From assembly GCA_024752435.1 (NCBI GenBank), contig CP103031.1, positions 926,001 to 990,000 on the forward strand: DNA of 64,000 nucleotides, given 5' to 3'. The DNA comes from Allantophomopsis cytisporea (lineage: Eukaryota > Ascomycota > Leotiomycetes > Phacidiales > Phacidiaceae). A program made the position numbers and the translations under genes. Below the pieces are notes generated by a model, which made no database searches, was not told the DNA's origin, and worked only from the letters and a program-made list of their open reading frames with translations. Below are positions 34,336-43,917 of the stretch, piece after piece; position 1 is the first letter of the stretch, and each line of letters begins with the position of its first letter.

Positions 34336-35648
34336 ATGGCGCCTTCTATTGATACCCAGCCTACACCATCTCGCCACCATTCCAGACCACTTCAAAGAGT
34401 TGTAGACACCAAGGTCTTCCCGGATGGTATTAGAACCTCTGGTCAACACCCACCTATTCCAAGCGCCATCAGACCATACTCCGAATTTCCAAAGGAAATT
34501 ACAGGCCAAACGGTATGGAAGGCTGAGGATTACATTAACAACCCAGAGAGATGGGTTCACGTCCTCAACGACGAGGAAATTGCCGAATTGAGCGCTACAG
34601 CGGACAAGTTCATTGAGGAGAAGATTCCATTGACGGGTATCTCCAAGGTATGTGGCGGTCTTGTCTACTAAATGACGTAGCATTGTGTCCTGATGATAAA
34701 CTGCAGAGCAACTTTCCTCTCCCAAACCTTTCCAAGCTTTTGGCCTCCATCAGAAATGAAGTCCTCAACGGCAAGGGATTTGTCCTCTTCAAGGGCTTCC
34801 CAGTCGAAAGGTGGGGCAACCACAAGTCTGCTGTTGCATACATGGGATTGGGTACATACCTTGGATATTTTGTCAGCCAAAATGGCCGAGGTCACGTACT
34901 TGGTCACGTTAAGGATCTTGGCGATGACCCAAAGGCAATCGACCGTGTTCGCATTTACAGAACCAATGCTAGGTAAGATACTCCAAACACTCTTGGTAAA
35001 TGGTGTACTAATCAAAGGTGTAGACAATTCTTCCACGCCGATGACTCTGACATCGTCGGTCTTCTCTGCATTGCTCGTGCACTTGAAGGTGGCGAGTCCG
35101 ACATTGTTTCCTCTCACCACGTTTGGAACACTCTGCAAAAGGAGCGCCCAGATGTCGCAGAGCTTCTTACTCAGCCAATCTGGTACTTCGACCGCAAGGG
35201 TGAAGAATCCCACGGTGAGGAACCATACATCAAGACCGCTGTCTTCTACCTTGAGACCGGCGAGAATGGCCGCGTCTACTCCAAGTGGGATCCATACTAT
35301 GTCAAGTCTCTTGAGCGATTCTCAAACCAGGGCATTATTCCACCCCTCAGTGAAGCGCAAAAGGAGGCTGCTCAAGTGTTGGAGGATACCTGCGTCCGCC
35401 TCAGTCTTCATATGATTCTTGAGGTCGGTGACATTCAGTTCTTGAGCAACGAGCACGTCCTCCATGCACGAACTGCTTACACTGATCACAACCCACCCAC
35501 CCCAAGAAGACACTTGATGAGATTGTGGCTCGCTACACCTGAGAGCGAGGGAGGATGGAAGCTCCCCTTCCACGATTCCAATGAAAAGAAGAGAGGAGGC
35601 ATCCAGGTCAACGAACAACCTCCTGTTTGCCCATTAGACGCAGAGTAA
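34336..35648 (+). CDS. TauD/TfdA-family Fe(II)/2-oxoglutarate dioxygenase
   Basis: Three exons, 34336-34647, 34707-34972 and 35024-35648 (introns 59 and 51 nt), give 400 aa. The iron-binding facial triad is visible: H197-x-D199 in FFHADDSDIVG and a distal H340 in VLHARTAYTDH, followed by Arg-rich RRHLMRLWL, where the 2-oxoglutarate-binding Arg is expected. NKGFVLF-like and GTYLGYFVSQNGRGH segments also fit the family. Reaction by family: hydroxylation of a small substrate coupled to oxidative decarboxylation of 2-oxoglutarate. Fungal relatives act on taurine, other sulfonates, or unknown compounds, so the substrate is not assigned. No signal peptide is present, so it is probably cytosolic. 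Both donors (GTATGT, GTAAGA) and the phases (0, 2) are clean. Codon usage is very regular with many C-ending codons, suggesting high expression (inference). Confidence 0.88.
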
Positions 35649-35842
35649 ACAAAAGCAAAGCAATAATAAATGAAATAAATGAAACCGTATCACATCACCA
35701 AATTCGTAGTTTGTCTATCACTAAAGTGCCTTGCAATATGTCATTATTTCTCCTGCCATTACGTTCAGCCAACCGCTCCTTTCTCAAGCTGTAACCTGCA
35801 ACACCACTTCCAGTCCTTCTGATACAGTGCCTCCCCAGCCCT

Positions 35843-36148
35843 TTACATGACTGTGCAAAGGCAAAACTTGTAGTCAAGTTCCCCATACCACCTTGGGTCC
35901 GAGCCAGCAATCCACCCGGCTTTTGTTCCCGTGACCATTCTCATCAAATTGAGATCGTATCTCCCCCTTCTCTCATGCCAAGGGCATCTGTACTTCGTCA
36001 TAATGGGTTCGATTTGTAGAGAGCGTTTAATACGTCCATTGTGGAAAGAACAGCAGTTGGAGAAGCCTCTATCAGGACGGCATGGATGATCGATCACCAG
36101 CCACATGTGGCCGCAGGTGCGAGACTTGTAGAGTAAGGTGGTGCACAT
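35843..36148 (-). CDS. Small Cys/His-rich fungal protein
   Basis: A single frame of 101 aa from the ATG at 36148. It begins MCTTLLYKSRTCGHMWLVI, continues with PCRPDRGFSNCCSF and RYDLNLMRMV, and ends with paired Cys. The pattern of an early Cys, CGH-x-W, PC, GF-x-NC and late Cys residues recalls a widespread family of short uncharacterised fungal proteins with a probable metal-binding knuckle. I know of no established function. It has no convincing signal peptide. It lies tail to tail with the dioxygenase gene, 194 bp away. Opposing frames over the same DNA show no such pattern. Confidence 0.55.
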   Translation of the reverse strand: MCTTLLYKSRTCGHMWLVIDHPCRPDRGFSNCCSFHNGRIKRSLQIEPIMTKYRCPWHERRGRYDLNLMRMVTGTKAGWIAGSDPRWYGELDYKFCLCTVM

Positions 36149-36500
36149 ATTGGTTTGGGATTTGTTTTAAAAGAGACGTTTGCGATTGTGACGATAGTTG
36201 TACTTTAAACCCTGTTGTATTGTGCGACCTTGATTTTTGTTACCTTAATGTTAACGGAAATCACGTTCGACCTTCGAACCTTCGTTCCCTCCTCCAATAC
36301 TACGCTGCTCAGCTAGACAAAGTTAAAACTGACCCTACCCTGAGGTTGTGAAATAAGTGATATTGATTTTGTATGATGAAGCTCCTCATATGCGCCATAC
36401 GCCTTGCGACAATCCGTGGCATATATAGTTGCTCGAACAGTCCCCTCCCAAATTCAATAGCCCATACAATTCGATCGAGTATGAAAAGTACATCAACGTT
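36149..36500. other. Intergenic
   Basis: About 350 bp between the small Cys-rich gene and the 3' end of SDHAF3. No gene seen. Confidence 0.5.
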
Positions 36501-37017
36501 TTACTCCCTGCTCTTCTCCAACTCTTCTGCATCTTCTTTCTGCTTTTTCTGGATCGCTTGCATAAGCTCGTACAGCTGTCCCAATTGTTGATCTACCACC
36601 AACTAGTCAGCTACATTCAGAACTCGGAACTCATTTCACTTACCACTCATTTTATCGATCTTGTGCATGTCCATTTTCTCACCCAGCCACGAATCACCCT
36701 CAAGCTTCTGGGCATACATCTGCCATTCCGTCAAGAATCCAATCTACGCATCTCCATCAGCATCTCTTCACTCAAATTGGGTAGTGTGTCCTTACAATAT
36801 GTACTGGATTCTCAACATCTCTATGAGCCCTGAATTCGCTCTTGATATACTCATCGCCTAGTAACCTCATTTCCGTAGGCAGATGTTTCCTGTGCGCTCT
36901 GAATAGTCGTCTGTATAGTGGTATCGGGGGCAGAAGAGCCATAGGGGCAGGTCTGAAGCCCTTTGTCGTACCTGCCGACGTATGCGACGCCATCAAAAGT
37001 CTAGGGTGGATTCTCAT
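36501..37017 (-). CDS. SDHAF3: Succinate dehydrogenase assembly factor 3 (ACN9/Sdh7)
   Basis: Three exons, 37017-36796, 36743-36644 and 36592-36501 (introns 52 and 50 nt), give 137 aa. The splices restore ENPVHI-IGFLTEWQMYAQ and DKMS-DQQLGQLYEL. The signature region is LPPIPLYRRLFRAHRKHLP with the LYR motif at residues 34-36, followed by EMRLLGDEYIKSEFRAHRDV, which is strongly conserved in Acn9/SDHAF3. The N-terminus (RIHPRLLMASHTSAGTTKGF) is basic and free of acidic residues, as expected for mitochondrial import. Family role: protects and helps mature the iron-sulfur subunit of succinate dehydrogenase in the mitochondrial matrix; yeast mutants fail to use acetate. The C-terminal exon is a charged helix (QKKQKEDAEELEKSRE). 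It is divergent from MTQ2, with 228 bp between the start codons. Confidence 0.92.
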
Positions 37018-37245
37018 GGCGAATTGAAGTGCTAATATAGTGATTGAGATGTCTGGGAGCTGCGTTTCGAAGCGTTAATAGACATCGTCATTGATTCACC
37101 TCGGTGATTTTCCTGAAAGCTCCGTCCTCAGCCTTGCAGAGAAGGCTTTGATATCGAATCGCAAAATCAATAATTGTCCAACAACTTTCCTACTGACTAT
37201 CACCATTCCAGCGAACTCATTGCCCTCTCTTTCCGGATCTTCATC
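37018..37245. promoter_or_regulatory. Divergent promoter between SDHAF3 and MTQ2
   Basis: 228 bp separates the two start codons, so both 5' UTRs and both promoters must fit in it. No clear TATA element is seen. Shared regulation is inference. Confidence 0.55.
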
Positions 37246-37977
37246 ATGCTCCCAACCCCTTCAACAACCCACCTCAGCTTCGACCGTATCTATGAGCCTG
37301 CTGAAGATAGCTACCTCCTGCTCGATGCTCTCTCTTCTACAGATGAAATTGCCTTCCTTCAAGCTCACTTTCACTCTTTACCTTCGCCGCTCATTACAGA
37401 AATAGGCACTGGCTCTGGTGTTGTTCTTGCATTCCTGACTGTCAATGCAAACATCATATTTGGTCGATCAGACGTCTTCTCTTTGGGAGTAGACATCAAC
37501 TCTTTCGCATGCGCAGCCACCTCTGAAACTGTCATATTGGCACTCAAAAGGCAAGAGTCAGGTGGCGGAGGGACATATCTGGGCAACGTGCAAGGTGACT
37601 TGAATACAGCATTACGAGAAAACAGTGTAGATGTATTAGTCTTTAATCCGCCTTATGTACCTACACCCACGCTCCCGTCAGCAAAGGACCTGCGCTCCTT
37701 GGGAGAGAAGACGACGTTCGAGGAGGATTCTCAGTTATTGGAGTTAAGTTATGCTGGAGGTGAAGACGGTATGGAGACTACGAATCGATTACTAGACGCA
37801 TTACCGGAAACACTGAGCCCACAAGGGATAGCATACATCCTACTCTGTGCGCAGAACAAGCCCGAGGAGGTAAAAAACAGGATGAGAGAGCAGGGCTGGC
37901 ATGTAGAGATAGTGTGCAGTAGTGGCAAGAAAGCTGGGTGGGAGAGCCTGGTAATTTTGCGGATTTGGAGAGGTTGA
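37246..37977 (+). CDS. MTQ2: eRF1 glutamine methyltransferase catalytic subunit
   Basis: A single exon of 243 aa from the ATG at 37246; the frame is open upstream only from a TTG. It has the HemK2/N6AMT1/Mtq2 layout: the opening YEPAEDSYLLLDAL, the SAM-binding loop EIGTGSGVV (52-60), an acidic end of strand 2 (GVDIN), and the catalytic NPPY motif (134-137, in VFNPPYVPTP). Family role: with the activator Trm112 it methylates the Gln of the GGQ motif of translation termination factor eRF1, using S-adenosylmethionine. The length fits the family (about 215-250). It lacks the N-terminal helical domain of bacterial PrmC, as expected for Mtq2. It acts in the cytosol. Confidence 0.92.
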   Translation: MLPTPSTTHLSFDRIYEPAEDSYLLLDALSSTDEIAFLQAHFHSLPSPLITEIGTGSGVVLAFLTVNANIIFGRSDVFSLGVDINSFACAATSETVILALKRQESGGGGTYLGNVQGDLNTALRENSVDVLVFNPPYVPTPTLPSAKDLRSLGEKTTFEEDSQLLELSYAGGEDGMETTNRLLDALPETLSPQGIAYILLCAQNKPEEVKNRMREQGWHVEIVCSSGKKAGWESLVILRIWRG

Positions 37978-38295
37978 TTGGTCATGAAACTGGCTGGTTC
38001 TTGTGCTCTGAGAGCGGCGCAAGAAGCAGGTGATACCCACGTATAAATCGTTTAATTGTAACACGCAAGATGTTCTGTGCTTGCAATTCGCATTTTCATG
38101 ATTGTCCTGACTTTTATCCACAACGCCATATTGACCCATGCCATGCATGAACTCTTCCCTCAGCCGACCACAAATATTGCTGGGCAGAGCATTTCGGCCT
38201 CCTCTTCGTCCAAATAGCATTCCTGAACGCTCCAAAGATGCAGATTCCCGACATCGAACTCGTTCTTTCTCCAAATGGCTTCTTCGTCTGGTTGC
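37978..38295. other. Convergent 3' flanks of MTQ2 and SmD1
   Basis: 318 bp between two gene ends that face each other. No gene seen. Confidence 0.5.
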
Positions 38296-38850
38296 TTAGA
38301 AACCTCTTCCGCCACCTCTTCCTCTACCGCCTCTGAATCCTCCCCGTCCTCTAGGTCCTCCTCTTCCTCTCGCACCGCCACGGGCACCACCTCTGTCTGC
38401 AACCTCCTTTCTAGCCTTGTTCTTTGGCTTTGGCGCATCGTCAACAAGCAACGTATCCAGTGGCAATGAGTCCGGAAGGATATAATATCTGATGGTGGAA
38501 CCACGAAGGTTGATTGTATCGAGAGAAATAGGATCACGGCCTCGTTGGGTCATCTTAACAGTGCGAAGAGCCGTGTTCATTTGTGGAGAAACAGATGTGA
38601 TGGTACCGTGAATAATCGTACCTATGTCACTATTAGTCCAAGTTTCAACACCCTCAAAAGCGCATTTTGCTTCTCTGGTGCGCTGGACAGTCTAAAGGAC
38701 AATACCGTTTTTGAGCTCGATCGTGACCGTCTCGTTCGCGCATTTCATAAGAAATCTAAAGCTCAAGTTAGAAACCATTGTAGCCTTGTGAGCGAACGCG
38801 ACAAGTCATGGGGGAACCAAGAGAAGGTATGCATACCTAACCAACTTCAT
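38296..38850 (-). CDS. SMD1: Small nuclear ribonucleoprotein Sm D1
   Basis: Three exons, 38850-38837 (only 14 nt), 38755-38706 and 38621-38296 (introns 81 and 84 nt), give 129 aa. The protein starts MKLVRFLMKCANETVTIELK (Sm1 motif), continues NGTIIHGTITSVSPQMNTAL, and has the Sm2 motif in RGSTIRYYILPDSLPLDTLL. It ends in a long Arg-Gly-rich tail (RGGARGGARGRGGPRGRGG), the dimethylated RG domain of SmD1. Family role: a core Sm ring component of the spliceosomal U1, U2, U4 and U5 snRNPs in the nucleus. The MKLV-R split in a tiny first exon is unambiguous, since the codon is completed across the AG|GTATGC donor. Length and order match SmD1 rather than SmD3. Confidence 0.93.
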
Positions 38851-39329
38851 GATGGCGGTTTCGTGTCGTGATTATATGGTAGGAAACAACAAGAGGGTGC
38901 TGTCGGATGTTATCGTCGTTAACGTCGTCGACGTATGAGCTCGAGAGCGCAAAGCTTCTGGGATCGCGAATCTTAGGCGCGATTTTGTGTTGATTCCTCA
39001 GGCATTTTTACGACATATGATAGGTAGGTACCTACATAGTATGTATGTATCGAGTTTCATGAATACCACTTACCTTGCCACGCTTGCCTAGGTAAAGGTA
39101 ACATAGATACTTTAAACAAAGCAACGAAAGTGAACAAACAGATGGAGAGATTTCAACACAGTAGAGTAAATTGTAGGACGATTCATGTATATTTGAATAT
39201 ATAGCTTTGAGTTAGAGAATGAATATTCCTTATGAACCATGCCTGTTTACAGGAATCATCCCATAACACTACCTCTACCGCAAACACCATCCGTCCCAGG
39301 GTATGAACGCTCATAGAATAAACAATTGA
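38851..39329. other. Intergenic SmD1 / PKR1
   Basis: About 480 bp; it contains a TAGGTAGGTACCTA cluster near 39020-39040. No gene seen. Confidence 0.55.
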
Positions 39330-39776
39330 TCACTTTGATTTCTCATCCTCACTGACCTTCTCCCACTCATCCTCCGTAGAGATTTCACTCTTGGCTATGC
39401 TCGGATTGGGTCCAGTCCTCTTTAGCTCGCCCGACCTGTCCTGGACCTCGACAACCTTGCTCCCACTTCCTACTGTCCCGCTATCAATGACAGTCTCCCC
39501 ATCGCTTTCTGGCCCAGCTTGGTCTGCCTTTTCCCTCTTCTGTTGCTCCTCCTGGGCCTTCGCAATATTCAGTTCTGCCACAAACCAGTTGATTGCGTAC
39601 CAAAGCGCAGCTGAGAGGAAGGAAAGGACGACGAAGTGAATAGAATATGTAGCGATGAGGAGGAGAAGGAGTATGAGCTGGAGAGCAGCAAAAGAGACGT
39701 TCGTCGCAACCAGAAGAGTTGGTGTAGGGCCTGGTGTGAAGATGGAGTTCGCAAGCTCGGTGAAGAAGCTCGCCAT
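39330..39776 (-). CDS. PKR1: V-ATPase assembly factor Pkr1
   Basis: A single exon of 148 aa from the ATG at 39776. The frame is open far upstream but without another ATG, and the conserved part starts here (MASFFTELANSIFTPGPTPT). Two closely spaced membrane segments follow at about residues 21-48 and 51-69 (LQLILLLLLIATY, VVLSFLSAALWYAINWFVAEL). The tail is charged (QEEQQKREKADQAGPESDGE to the end). This is the Pkr1 arrangement. Yeast Pkr1 (122 aa) is an ER membrane protein needed for assembly of the V-ATPase Vo sector. The location is inferred from the family. Confidence 0.88.
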   Translation of the reverse strand: MASFFTELANSIFTPGPTPTLLVATNVSFAALQLILLLLLIATYSIHFVVLSFLSAALWYAINWFVAELNIAKAQEEQQKREKADQAGPESDGETVIDSGTVGSGSKVVEVQDRSGELKRTGPNPSIAKSEISTEDEWEKVSEDEKSK

Positions 39777-40568
39777 AATTGAAAAGTATTCGATATCTTG
39801 TAGATAAGCTCTAGGTTCGATCGTAGATATGTGCTGAGACGTTTGTATGTCTAAGGTTTGGTTGTGAAGATCCGTATTTAGAAGTGTTTGATTTCGCAAA
39901 GATGATGAAGTTGGTTGCACCGTATCTTGTTTCTTTACGGCCCTTTTCGATGGTCTAGAGAAAAGGACAGTTGTACAGTTGATAGAGAGATATATCGAGA
40001 GATACCGTCGGATTCGGAGGTTCGTCTGAAGGTCATTCAAGTGGTGAGTGGAGAGTGATTTCGAGTTTTGAATGGAGATTAGGAAAAGAAGTTGCCCGCC
40101 AACCTTCCAGCCTCTCCACCTGCATCATCATATGCAGATGCCTGTTTCGCTAGCTTCGCGCGACCGATCTCCGTAATACAAGAGGGCGGGATCAACGGCC
40201 TCAACACTGTACAGCTACGTGTCAAAGAACAGATTGCGTGTTTTCATATGTCTGCCAGCCAAGTCCCGTGAATTTCTGAGTCAACTTGGAAGGAAGAGCC
40301 ACCCGTCATGTATTGAAGAAGAAATAACTAGATGCAATAATACAGGGCAATAGCAACACCTAACAAGTACAATCGCCATGCAATCGAAACGCCTGCCAAT
40401 TCACAAAACTCCACAGCTCCAGTCCTGCTAACCCATTACTCCTTCCAAATGCATATGCATCACTATATAAACCAGCCATGATCATAGGCAGTACTGAACA
40501 CGTTGTAGGACTTGAACTGCGCCCTGCAAATGTTCTTCCACCGCTGGTGTGTATGTTTGACTCCTTTA
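39777..40568. other. Intergenic PKR1 / transporter
   Basis: About 790 bp holding the PKR1 5' region and the 3' flank of the transporter. No gene supported. Confidence 0.55.
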
Positions 40569-42319
40569 TTAATGGACTTGCACCACTAATGGTGAATCGA
40601 TACTCGCCCGGATTCGTCTCAGACGTTCCTCATCATGCGCAGTAGCAGCATCTCCAAACACTGCATCCATTTCCTCAAGAGTCTTTCCGTTCGTCTCTTT
40701 GACGAAGAACCATGTCCATATGCCACCCAAAAGACAGAAGACAGCAAAGAAACAATAAGCTCCCCATCCAGTATTCTGCACCAAAGGAGGTGTAATCAAG
40801 CCAACAATGAAGTTGAATCTATATGAGGTCAGTAGAAGTTTGAAGATGAGCATAAACATAGGTACTTACAGCCAATTCGAACAAGCGGAAAGTGCAACTC
40901 CCTTGGCTCGCAGCGAGCTAGGAAACACTTCACTAGGCATAGCCCAGGATATCGGGCCCCAAGTGGCACCATAACTAATCATGTAGAAGAAGAGAAAAGC
41001 GACTCCAACCCAGCCTTCAGCACTGTGGGCAAGCCAGTTATCTGAGAAAAGACCCACAAGTACAGCAACAATGAAGTGACTGATGAACATGAAGAACGCT
41101 CCCCAAAGGAGGAGTGGTTTACGGCCGAAGCGATCCATGGACCAGACAGTGGTAACAACACCGACGAGTTGAAATATATTTAAAACCCCTGACATGACCA
41201 GCTGCATCTCGTATGTGAGGCCCAGCTTCTCGAAGAGGGTCGGCGAATAGTAAATCAGAGCATTGATACCAACCATCTGCGAGAAGAACATGATTCCAGC
41301 TCCAACGATAGTCCGCTTGATGCAGCCAGATTTAAACAGATCAAGCCATGAAGCGACCTCAAGCTTGATTCTGTTCATTTTCGTGCGCTCTTGAAGTGTT
41401 GGGTGACGTTCCACTAATATCTCTTGGTAGCATGCAACCTCTGCGCGTATTTCTTTCCATTCACGCTGGACCAGAATGTGGTCGGGTGTAAGTTGACGCA
41501 GTTTGGCCAACGATTGGAGAGCATCCTCGTCGCGGCCTTTAGATACAAGCCATCGAGGAGAGAATGGGAGAAAAAGAATCCCCAAGCCCAAAAATAACGC
41601 GGGAATGATCTGAATCAGAAATGGAAGCCTCCAAGACCATTCGCCCGCCATGTAACGGGTACCGAATGTAATCCAAAAAGCCACAACAATTCCGGAAACG
41701 ATTGCAAACTCTTCAAGCATCAACAACGAACCACGAATTTCAGGTGGACTGATCTCTGATATGTATAAAGGCGCAACTGTCGAAAGCATACCAATGCCAA
41801 CGCCCCCAATCAACCTAGCCACGACCAGCATCGCATAGTCCTGAGCCGCGACCTGTAACACACTTCCGACAACGAAAATGCAAACAGCAAAAGCGATGGA
41901 GTATTTTCGAGAATATTTGTCCGCGATCCAGCCTTGGTTCATTGCGCCCAACAATGCGCCCAATTCGATCATGGCCGTGAGCAGGCCTTTCCAGAATCCA
42001 GCCCCACCAGCGGTCGCCGAGACGCGCGGGAACTCTTCGAGGAATTGGTCCATGACGAGGATGATAGAAACAACGCCTTGATCGTATCCGAATAGGATTC
42101 CGCCCATAGCAGATAAGGCAGCGCAGGCGACGACATATGGAGAAGCAAAGATGCCACGAATACCTGCAGGGCTAGTTGAATGTCAGAAGGGTCACCATGT
42201 CGAATCAAGGTGGAAATATAGACGTACACATATTGTTCTCTATCAGTACTACGGCTTCTCACAGCTGAGCTCATGGGACCCTCATACCCCTTCTCCTCGA
42301 TGCTCTTATCTTCAGACAT
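40569..42319 (-). CDS. MFS sugar-porter family transporter
   Basis: Three exons, 42319-42228, 42171-40870 and 40818-40569, with introns of 56 and 51 nt (GTACGT to TAG with CTGAC; GTAAGT to TAG), give 547 aa. About twelve membrane segments are seen. Sugar-porter signatures are GGILFGYDQGVVS in TM1, ADKYSRKYSI in the loop after TM2, PFSPRWLVSKGRDEDAL (the PESPR motif with Phe in place of Glu), QMVGINALIYYSPTLFEKLG in TM7, DRFGRKPLLLWG after TM8, and FVKETNGKTLEEMDAVFG at the end (PETKG-like). Role by family: proton-coupled or facilitated uptake of hexoses or related sugars at the plasma membrane; substrate not assigned. The first exon is hydrophilic (SEDKSIEEKGYEG). Confidence 0.9.
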
Positions 42320-42593
42320 TGACGGACCGAGGATGGCGATAAAGGATTATCTTGACAACGTCGGCTGGAAAATTAAGGTAGTAAATGGAGACCAACGATG
42401 AGGAGCAATTGAAGAGATGAATCAATACATCATGCTGTCAGAATCGCAATGGACACAGGAGACATGTACAGAAAGGACAGTGGTGGGAGGTTATATAGAA
42501 ACGAAAGACTGTAGAAAATCTGAGCATGTTAGGGAGAGACAATCTACCTTAGTCGTCACCTTTGCACAGTCAACCCCACAGAACAGAACATAC

Positions 42594-42800
42594 CGACGTT
42601 GATCCCGGAGAAGCCCGGCTATTGACATATCGAGATCTTCTGCATTGGCATCAATGCGACCCCATGGGGAAGAAGACATAGCCAATGTGAATGGGTTGCT
42701 GTAGGTTGACCCCGCATGGTGGTTGACGATGTCTAAAATGTTGTTGAGAAGCACGGTGAGTTGGGGGTTTGGAGGCAAGTGATTAACCTTGAGGATTTGA
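42594..42800 (-). CDS. Possible exon of an unknown small gene
   Basis: An open minus-strand stretch ends in a clean donor (CGTCG|GTATGT at 42594/42593), with candidate acceptors CTCAG and CTACAG about 80 nt further on. The translation looks natural: RQILKVNHLPPNPQLTVLLN, then NHHAGSTYSNPFTLAMSS, ending LDMSIAGLLRDQRR. No ATG precedes the conserved-looking part, so the start exon is missing from this model. It lies 275 bp upstream of the transporter start, on the same strand. Unrecognised; it may be a relic or a small lineage-specific gene. Confidence 0.3.
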
Positions 42801-43608
42801 CGGCTATGGCTGGCTGCATGAGACGACGTGCACAGTAAGGTTTCATGGGCTCAGTGGTGGCTTTTTTTCTCCCGGTACATATTTAGTAAGTACATATACC
42901 TTAGGTACCTAGGTAATGTACGCAGTAGGTATTCTTGCTTGAGGGGTTGAAGGGGATGGGCGGCGGCGGTACGGCATGTTCGGATAAGACAGAACACAGT
43001 AGTAACATAATAGTAGAGGTCGCTAGTGACGGGTGGACCTGATCGTGCCTGGGGGGAGCTTGTGTCGATTGCTGGCTAATCCGATGAATCGAATAAGTAA
43101 CGAATGACGAACGTATCTACAAACACATAAGTAATGTGAAAGGTATGAATGAGTATATACGTAGTACCTACATGCCCTACCCTACAATCAATTCAAGCTC
43201 CGGAACAAGCAGCATGAGCTTATGTGCATGAAATGGGTGATTTACGCTGTAGAATACCAGAGTACCTATGTACACGATATAATGTAACTCCGGCTTTTTC
43301 ATTGTTTCTTTCTGCTTCAACGCCTGGTTCTCGAAAGACCTCTTTGATTGAGAGCAAGCAACAACACATGGAGTAAAAATGATACTTTTCGGTAGATCTA
43401 TTGTCAGCTCTAGTTAGTAACTGCTTGGATCGCTAAACAATATCCCGAATAGACAACATACCTCGTACGGAGTACGGCTATTGAGAATAGATCTGCAATG
43501 CGGCAGGACGCATCAATACCCTCCCCTTCCAACGTGCATGAAGACTCCTACCAAGAAGATCATTAGTAATCCGAGATCTTGTGGTGCCTTACCTATGTAC
43601 CTACCTAT
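42801..43608. other. Intergenic
   Basis: No gene seen. Contains CCTTAGGTACCTAGGTA (about 42899-42915) and several TACCTA words. Confidence 0.5.
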
Positions 43609-43917
43609 CTATATCGCTGGATTTCTGTTCAGCTGCACGATAAGGAAAGTTGGAAAGGGGGAGTAACGATTTTGAGGCGTACATGTACAAAGCACTTGGA
43701 AATGCTCACACGATTCAGTGCACAATAAGATTGAGGCGCAATTACGGCCGACCAGTTGTTGTACGTCTCTATCATCCGAGACGTGCCATATCAACAGTGT
43801 TTGATAGCCGGCAGTAAGAGGGGATGCCATAGACCAGGGATCGATCTCCAACGTAGCTCTACACTGCTTCAGAAAGGAAGGCGGTGCAGATATTTCCAAC
43901 ACGCTCTCACTGGTCAT
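43609..43917 (-). CDS. Hypothetical short ORF
   Basis: 102 aa from the ATG at 43917. Composition is protein-like (SESVLEISAPPSFLKQCRA, LLIWHVSDDRDVQQLVGRN) with seven Cys, but no motif, signal peptide or membrane segment is recognised. It stands alone in a gene-poor region. It could be a fragment of a spliced gene or chance. Confidence 0.25.
   Translation of the reverse strand: MTSESVLEISAPPSFLKQCRATLEIDPWSMASPLTAGYQTLLIWHVSDDRDVQQLVGRNCASILLCTESCEHFQVLCTCTPQNRYSPFPTFLIVQLNRNPAI

Noticed and set aside
34693..35415. 240-codon plus-strand frame across the dioxygenase
   Set aside because: Wrong frame relative to the HxD and distal His motifs; it crosses an intron and exists because of C-rich codon ends.
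37371..37586. Minus-strand frame inside MTQ2
   Set aside because: Shadow of the methyltransferase; no independent support.
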